DNA of 64,000 nt from Acanthococcus lagerstroemiae (taxonomy: Eukaryota; Arthropoda; Insecta; Hemiptera; Eriococcidae): contig CM063112.1 in the NCBI GenBank assembly GCA_031841125.1, positions 64,533,722 through 64,597,721 of the forward strand. The letters run 5' to 3'. Made by a program: the position numbers and the translations under genes. Of the stretch, positions 57,560-64,000 are shown piece after piece. Positions within the stretch are counted from its first letter, which is position 1. Each line of letters opens with the position of its first letter. The notes under the pieces are model-generated. The model was not told the origin of the DNA, did not search any database, and saw only the letters and a program-made list of their open reading frames with translations.

Positions 57560-58700
57560 TATAGTACTGGAAAGCATAAAAGTGAAAATTTTCTCGACTC
57601 TCTTTCAGCCTAATCGTAGATACTAAAGAACTAGGTCCTCTTTTGGGAAAAGCAAAATTTCATCCGTTCTGTATCTTTCACATGGGCGTCGCTGGGGGGG
57701 AGGTAATACTTACCGACCCATTTTTTTTTAGGGGAGGAGGGTAGAAATGATTAAAATTACCCCCCCCCCAATTCCATATTTATACTCGTAGTTATAAAAA
57801 ATTTGTAAAGAAATTACAAGGTGTCTACAGGTTTGGAAAATTTGGAAAGTTTAAAAAAAGACAGGAATTTGAAAAGTAGGTCAGGAAGTTTGTAAATAGT
57901 CAGGAAATTCAACAATATTTTTAAGAAGTTTGGAAAAAAACAAAGAATGAACTCACAGTTTTTTCGTCGTTTAATTTTACTTCAGCACTCCCTAAAGTCG
58001 TATTCTACTATCTGTGAACACCTTCCTAATGCTTTCACCCAAAAATCAACTTCAGATTTCAGTTCATTTTAACCTTAGCGTCTAGTAGTATAAACATAAA
58101 TATATACTGTCTATGCTATAAAGGCTTAAAGAAGAGAAAAAAAAAGTTTGGAAAAAGTCAGGAAATTATATTTTTCCATTCTTGTAGACACCTTGAATTA
58201 GTCCTTTTTTTCTCCCTTTCTTTCCTTTTCTCACACCCCATCCTCCAAAAAAATCCACCGACGCTGATGAATGTAGGTCAACACTACTGAAAACATTACC
58301 CCCCCCCCCCCCCTAAAGAAATTTCCAGCGACGCCTCTGATCTTTCACAGGTCTTGAAGAAAACGCTTTTCGTAGGTGAAATAACAAGTACGTCTGAAAC
58401 TATCTCCTTTCATCAAAATTTTGAGCCGTTTAGTTCTATCTACCTTTAGTTCAAAGTTATTCGCATCTTTCCACTAGAAATAGCGGAAATCGAAGTAGTC
58501 CGGTTCACTATAATATGCAAAGTTCGAGGGGAAAACGTCGGAGGTCGATTTCTTTTAAACTCAGATAGAAACTGGATTTCGGGTCAATAATTGTGAAAAT
58601 ATCCTATACTGAACTGATTCCGATTCTGATTCACTTAGTCAGAACTGCCATTCCTGTTTGATATTCTTTTGCGGTTCTAATCTTTCAAATCAACGTTGCC
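57560..58700 (+). repeat. Interspersed repeat R, copy C, split by a hAT-like element
   Basis: Left piece 57,560-57,682 (GTAGATACTAAAGAACTAGG, TTCATCCGTTCTGTATCTTT), right piece from 58,340 (CTTGAAGAAAACGCTTTTCG, TTTTGAGCCGTTTAGTTC) to about 58,680 (TATTCTTTTGCGGTTCT). The order matches copy A once the insertion is removed. Confidence 0.72.
57683..58339. mobile_element. hAT-like element, 657 bp, with target-site duplication
   Basis: Ends TGGGCGTCGCTGGGG and CCAGCGACGCCTCTG are inverted repeats. ATCTTTCACA occurs exactly on both sides (57,673-57,682; 58,340-58,349), containing an 8-bp duplication. The interior has C- and G-runs (57,694; 57,763; 58,300) and words such as GGAAAAAGTCAGGAA, and no coding sequence. 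It splits repeat R copy C. Confidence 0.82.
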
Positions 58701-58778
58701 AGTCTGGGGAAAAGTAAAAATCACTCCTGCCATTTAAGAGAAAAATAGGGCTGAATGATTAAATGATAATGTGGCAAT

Positions 58779-59126
58779 TAGCCCCGTAACCATCCTGTTG
58801 TGTCAGGTAGGCACAATCTCGCGATTAAATCCTTGAGATGCAAAACGTAAAGGGCTCGGTCAACAAATTCAGAAAATTTTTCAGCGATGTTGCGGATTGT
58901 GACAAAAAGGGCCCACAAGGCCACGATAGGTTGAAAGACCCGAGATGCATTTGCATCGCAGCACCCCGAGCCAGGCCGTGCGTAGTGTCAGGGGAGCAGA
59001 GAATATGTATGCACATTTTCAGGAAAATTGTTATCAATAGATTTACTGTTTTTCTATAGAGTAAAAAATATATCGGGGGAAGGGGACAATGTCTCCATTT
59101 GCCCCTCCTCAGCAGTTACGGGCCTA
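58779..59126. mobile_element. hAT-like miniature element, 348 bp
   Basis: Inverted ends TAGCCCCGTAAC and GTTACGGGCCTA, flanked by GTGGCAAT and GTAGCAAT (7 of 8 identical), as expected for an 8-bp target duplication. The open frames inside on both strands are shadows of this non-coding sequence. Confidence 0.72.
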
Positions 59127-59129
59127 GTA

Positions 59130-60000
59130 GCAATACTGAAAACAGGGAAACACCATTTTGAGATTGAAATCTAGATACCACAACGATTCCAGAATCCTTT
59201 AGAATTTTTGACATTCGTGATTCCAACGATTCCGATTCTAATGCTGAAGGTATCCTCGATTCCAAATTCCAGGTGTGACTCCAGACTCAAGTCCACCAAC
59301 CAATACCGAGATGGAATCAAATCTTGCTAATGTTCAAAAGTCGAATTATAAGATTTTTTAACGCTATTTGACAGACAATTGCCCTTAATTCGTGAAATAT
59401 TTTACCGAATATTTCAAGAAAATATATTTCATGTACACCACAATATCGAATATTAGGTCCTTCTTGATCAGTGGCTTCAAAACAGGGTGGTACCGACATG
59501 AATACATTGTACACAATTTCTTTTCCAGGGGGAGGAAGCTTATAAATTATTGTTTGTTCATCCCCCTTCTCCCCACGAAAAAAACTGTTCGGTAAATTAA
59601 TAAAAATGCGCCTTGAAAGATGAGTTCTTGCTTGTTACCTTCACTTTTAAGACAAGTTTAAGGCAAGAAAACCTTTTCTTTTTCCGTTTTTTCTTCTTTT
59701 TTTTACCAACTTAAATTTTTAATTTTTCTATAATTCTAAAAAAAAGTTTTCGACGCACTGTCCTTCTTGATCGTAATAATAGTATAGTACATTAAATAAG
59801 TTGAAATTAAAAACAGTTTTCTCATATGGTGACTTTGGCTCAAAATTTATCTTATTTAGGTACTTGAGTTGGTCATCATAATGAAAATCTCTTTCTACTC
59901 AGGATTTGGTTCGAACTACCGAAACAACAAAAGTAGAACTGTGAATTCCCCCTCCTCTCCCCCTCCCTCCCGAAATAATAATAATAATAATAATATCTAA
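59130..60000. other. AT-rich spacer with ATA microsatellite
   Basis: No gene. An AAT/ATA trinucleotide run occupies about 59,975-60,015. Confidence 0.5.
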
Positions 60001-60800
60001 TAATAATAAATAATCTATGCGTCCTCGCTTTCCACGTTATTTAGTTTCTGAGAAATGATTTATAACGTACGGATGAAGAGAAGCGAAAGAAACATAAAAG
60101 AAATTGAAACATTAACCTCGTCGAATCGGAAGACAGACGTGCCTTAAAAGCGACTCGATCCGATATAAGTTGATGAAGCGTTCTAAAACTCGATGCCTGG
60201 TCCGAAACAGGTGCCATGGGACGTGAAAAAATGGCTACGGAAAAAAATTAATAGGTACCATTAATTACGGAGCTATATTAATAGCTTATTTAAAACGTGC
60301 AGAGGACGGACATGGAGCAATTAAGCTGGTCGCAGTGCTGGTGGGGCACTACGGACTGCGGTCGCAACGGCTCTCGGATGTTTCTTATCGATGCAGGTTC
60401 GTGCTTTTAACATACGAGTGTACACACGTACATCGTATACTGTAACTACTCGTATACGTGCAAGTGTATAATACGAGTATGTATATGCGAAGAATTTAGC
60501 CAATTTTTCATCGCCATTATCCGCCGTCGATCTTGTATCGCCATCCTTAATGATTTGTTATTGTCTTCGTCGGTACGTCGGTATCGAATCGAACCTTCAA
60601 CCTTCAAGCTTCAACTCGTTGCTCGCGTGTAGATAACTAATATGTAAAATGTGATATTGTAATCAACTCGTGCAGCAGATCTGTGATTCGAGCCGGCTGA
60701 CTTGTTCACTCGGCTAACAAATTAATTAATAAGCGCGAGACGATTTAGCGAAATCGAATAGGCAAAAAGTAGAAAGGAAAAATACGAGTCGAGAGATCAC
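60000..60800. promoter_or_regulatory. Candidate enhancer-like non-coding DNA
   Basis: Non-repetitive stretch with homeodomain-type cores ATTAATAGG, ACCATTAATTACGG (60,259), TATTAATAGC (60,276) and AAATTAATTAATAAGCGCG (60,720), and CpG-rich intervals. No coding frame. Confidence 0.28.
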
Positions 60801-60840
60801 TTCGTAGACTACCAAATGTATATCTCTCTATCTCTCTATA

Positions 60841-61010
60841 TACTAAAAAAGTAAAATCCGCCGCCGCCGCCGCCGCCTCCGGGGAAAGAAAACGCACTGC
60901 GGGTTGCCTATCTAAAAATCCGAAAAAATTCTAAAAAAGTAAAATCCGCCGCCGCCGCCACCGGGAGAAAAAAAATGCACTGCGGGTTGCCTATCTAAAG
61001 ATCCGAAAAA
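60841..61010 (+). repeat. (GCC)n dispersed repeat, copies 2 and 3 in tandem
   Basis: Two units of about 85 bases (60,841-60,924 and 60,930-61,010) share CTAAAAAAGTAAAATCCGCC, a (GCC)n run (5-7 triplets), a CCGGG(G/A)-AAA segment and CACTGCGGGTTGCCTATCTA. The second extends into AAGATCCGAAAAATTGAAG. They match 7,078-7,140. Confidence 0.78.
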
Positions 61011-61199
61011 TTGAAGATGCTCGTAAATTTCGGATCTCAGTTCTCGCCAAAAATCATGGGATATATGTATATAAATTGGTATGGAGGATCGGGAACAGAT
61101 GTAAGATCCGGATTTTCGAGCTGGTCCTCGGTTTATGAACACCTTAGATGAACAGAAACGAACTTCACCCGCCATCGCCAAAAGTGACCTTTAGAACCT

Positions 61200-62040
61200 A
61201 CGGCACTGAAAAAAATCAACAAAAAGACAAAGAGGTATGTAGGCGACTATAGAAGAAAGCAAGGCAGATAATCCCGAGCAGATCAGTAGTGTCAATGACG
61301 GAGCTGGGTTGCGAAAAAAAGCTGGAAAGACAAAGTCTCTAGAGGCAATAATTAGCAAATTCATGAAAAGATATCGAGTTATTCGTAATTATCCGAAATT
61401 TTAAAAAGTATTCTCACGGAGGGGAGGTAAAAATGTTCTTGGCAAAATAATTAAATAGTGCCGGACTTAAGAGTTGACCAGCAAAATAACAGATCTGGAG
61501 TCTGAAACATTATTTCACAAACTTTAAAATTCTGCTTTTTCTTGGCTCAGAAAGGGGAAGTAATATAACCCTCCCCCCTATTGTTTACACCACTGATTTG
61601 TAAAAATATGACTAACAAACACATTAAGTAGGTAATAGTCATCATCGCTACAGTGATTGGACCGTGTCAGGTGCACTTTGCAAGTTGTAGCGTAATACCT
61701 CGAGATTGTATCGGTGCTGTTTCAAGAAATAACGAATCTTAGGCGGTATTCGAGAAGTTACCTAAATTGACCATATTTTAAATGCCACCAAGCTACCTCC
61801 AATCAAGAATTGGACGATCAGACTACACGCGTATCTCGAAGCTCGAACGTCGAGGTGACTGACTCGATTCCCGAATAGGAATTCCAGCCGGCCTGTACGA
61901 ACGTTCATTCGAAATGGCCGCGCCGGTGACACGCTAAGCTGGCGGCAGGGCGGCGCAGGTCGAACCAGAACCCCAGAAACCATCGCCGTCACAACGTGTA
62001 TTTAACGTGCTGTGGAAAACAAACGTCCAAAACAAATTAA
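61200..62040. other. Non-coding DNA, no clear feature
   Basis: No coding sequence or repeat recognised. 61,850-61,985 is relatively GC- and CpG-rich. Confidence 0.4.
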
Positions 62041-62900
62041 TACCTAATGCAGCGGAGATGGTCTAACGTACATCGTTTCGCTGGATTCCTATTTACCACG
62101 TGACCCGTGCTAAGTGGAAACCAGTTTTTGGCCAAAATTACATAGTCGATTCTTTCGAAATTAAAAGATTACCACCGAGCGAGCGCATGCAAGAAGGACC
62201 CATAGACATGCCCATAATATCGTATACGAGGGAATAACTGAAAGATTTGATTATACAGAGTGAAAATATGGCTCGTTAACTCCAGAACGTATTACCTACA
62301 GACGCGTAAAACTTTAACCGAATACAAGTTAAATCTTTCGCCATTGCGTAATAATTATCGCCGAGCGTTTACATTTTCACCGTAAACAATCCTATATAAC
62401 TTACGTACTCATTAAGCGCTTTCGTTACGCTACGTTAAGTCCCAGCTATGGCTCCCTCGTCACTCACACTGAATCACCGCCACCGCCACCGCCATCGTCA
62501 TCTTCATCATCATCATCATCATCACCTTCACCGCGTGTATCCTCGACGATGCGGTACGCAAATACACATACATTGTACAGCGTTACGATAAATTATATTG
62601 TTTTACGGATTACGCCCTCTCCTTCTTCTTTTTCTTATTCTTCTCTTTATATTTTTTTTTTCTTCCTTAGTTTCCTCCTGTTCTACATCGTCAACACTTC
62701 TACCAGCCGATATTCTGCTGTGTGTTGGTAATCAACAAGAATGTACATAAATATACGCGTACATATATAAGCTTTATAGAGCTTCTATACTCAACATTTG
62801 AATTTTTACTTCGCTTATTTATTAATATGTCGGCGTTGCCGCAAATTAACTTTTAACACGGAACCTACACACGCTCTTACGCCAAATTCACCGTGTTATT
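62040..62900. promoter_or_regulatory. Candidate regulatory DNA with trinucleotide repeats
   Basis: Non-repetitive DNA with cores such as GCGTAATAATTATCG (62,345) and GTAAACAAT (62,382), followed by a (CCR)n/(TCA)n microsatellite at about 62,477-62,530. No coding frame found. Confidence 0.28.
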
Positions 62901-63289
62901 TTGCGTTATTTTACTTCTATTAGATTGTTTTCGTTCTCCCTCTTCTCTTCTCTCATTAATTTTTATGTTTTCCGCCAGCCTATGTAGAACAACGAGTATT
63001 TGTCGAGCACGCAAATATTTTGTACAAATTTACATTAATTACATCCTTATAATTACGCCGCATGTATCTGGTTCGGACTTCGCGCTAATGCGTAAATACC
63101 GCGCATTTGCCATCAGGCGTGTTCCGATGAAGAAAACCTCCGACCAAAATGTTCAAAATCGGTCCATTAAGACTTTTCGAAACTTGATAGTGGGCTTTAT
63201 TCCACTATACTGCTTGGTGGCCTATAGTCTGGGCAAATGAGGAAATTCAGAGGAAAAAAGGAATCGCAAGCGAGTTTGCTGAAAGTAAT

Positions 63290-64000
63290 CCATTTCACCT
63301 ACACTGAATACCATATATTTGGTATCCATATCATATAAAATGACATTTTCGATCGTAACTTTCGTTCCTACCTCCACAGTTTCCAAGTCTGAGTAAAACT
63401 GCTATCAGAAATGTGACCCTAGAAGGATAACCCTAAAAGTGATACGTACGTTGTATTTTTCATTATTTTAAATGTCGGCTCCCCCTTATCAAGATGCTAT
63501 GTTCATCAAATACAGAGAGACAGTAATATAATAACTGAATTTCTTATCAACCTTAAAAATCCTATATTTGATACTTACGCTGTATTTTAGAATGTGCTTG
63601 ACGTTAGTACCCCACTCTTGGTGCTACAATTTTAAATTCGGAGGAAAACTGACATTAAAAATTAACTAAATGACCCTAAAATCCCTAAAAGTTACGGGTA
63701 TATAGTATTTTTCAACATTTTCAATTTTGGTCCCCTCCCACTTCAGATCCTGCAGTTGTAAAAGTTGAGTCAAAATAACATTAAAAATGAATTTTGCGAT
63801 CTTAAAAATGCTACATTTGATACCTGTACGTATAGTAATTTATGACATTTGTGACCTTGCCTTTTGCCCCCGGCACCACTATTTTCAACTTAGGACAATA
63901 AACTGACATCAAAATTGAATGCGGGGTCCTCAAATACCCAGTAACCGGCATCCGAATAGAATTTTTGTACACTTTATAACTCGAAAACTGCCTCCAAAAA
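63290..64000. repeat. Degenerate tandem array, period about 135-155 bp, running off the window
   Basis: Units recur at about 63,410, 63,550, 63,675, 63,810 and 63,930 with the pattern gACC(T)TAAAA-TCCTA-A(T)TTGATAC-TACG-TGTATTTT-A, then a pyrimidine-rich (CCCCT) middle, then AAACTGACATTAAAAATT(A/G). Units are about 60-70% alike by eye. The array continues past the right edge. Confidence 0.65.

Noticed and set aside
59317..59595. Overlapping frames on both strands near 59.4 kb
   Set aside because: Short, AT-driven and without any recognisable content.

Overview
The window is nuclear DNA from an intron-rich animal, most likely an arthropod. This follows from the orthologues present (ACBD5, TRAF6, RanGAP1, a PRMT1-like enzyme, ABHD2), GT-AG introns of about 55 bp to several kb, the AT-rich background and the insect-style mobile elements. 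A hemipteran such as a scale insect is possible, but that is an inference from the transposon style and I cannot place the species from sequence alone. There is no bacterial-type operon, CRISPR array or rRNA.

The left half (about 4.3-35.3 kb) holds five protein-coding genes whose exon phases I checked by hand: an acyl-CoA-binding peroxisomal tether (ACBD5-like, minus, 4.3-6.2 kb), a RING/MATH ubiquitin ligase (TRAF6, minus, 11.1-14.0 kb), the Ran GTPase activator (RanGAP1, plus, 14.8-17.9 kb), a divergent PRMT1-type arginine methyltransferase (minus, 18.2-19.4 kb) and an ABHD2-type lipase with very large introns (plus, 22.7-35.3 kb). TRAF6 and RanGAP1 are head-to-head about 0.8 kb apart; RanGAP1 and PRMT are tail-to-tail with about 0.33 kb between stops. 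They act in separate pathways (peroxisome-ER lipid contacts, innate signalling, nuclear transport, arginine methylation, acylglycerol hydrolysis) and show no sign of being a functional cluster.

Between and after these genes lies mobile and repetitive DNA: a dead I-like LINE (8.2-10.1 kb), hairpin elements sharing a core, several TIR elements in 19.9-24.1 kb, and a right half (35.3-64 kb) with no convincing host gene. The right half contains degenerate tandem arrays (43.0-43.7, 44.8-46.4, 63.2-64.0 kb), hAT-like miniature elements with visible target-site duplications, and a striking nest at 51.7-58.7 kb. In the nest, three copies of one interspersed repeat are present and two are broken by DNA transposons. 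One of these (52,838-55,475) has about 38-bp terminal inverted repeats, two layers of mirrored subterminal motif arrays, a MULE-type transposase fragment and the 3' half of an unrelated integrase gene. Its neighbour (55,533-57,400) has a different set of about 12 copies of a CCAATGCCGTGG-like motif. Three stretches (about 50.6-51.6, 60.0-60.8 and 62.0-62.9 kb) are non-repetitive, rich in TTAATTA cores and look like candidate regulatory DNA.
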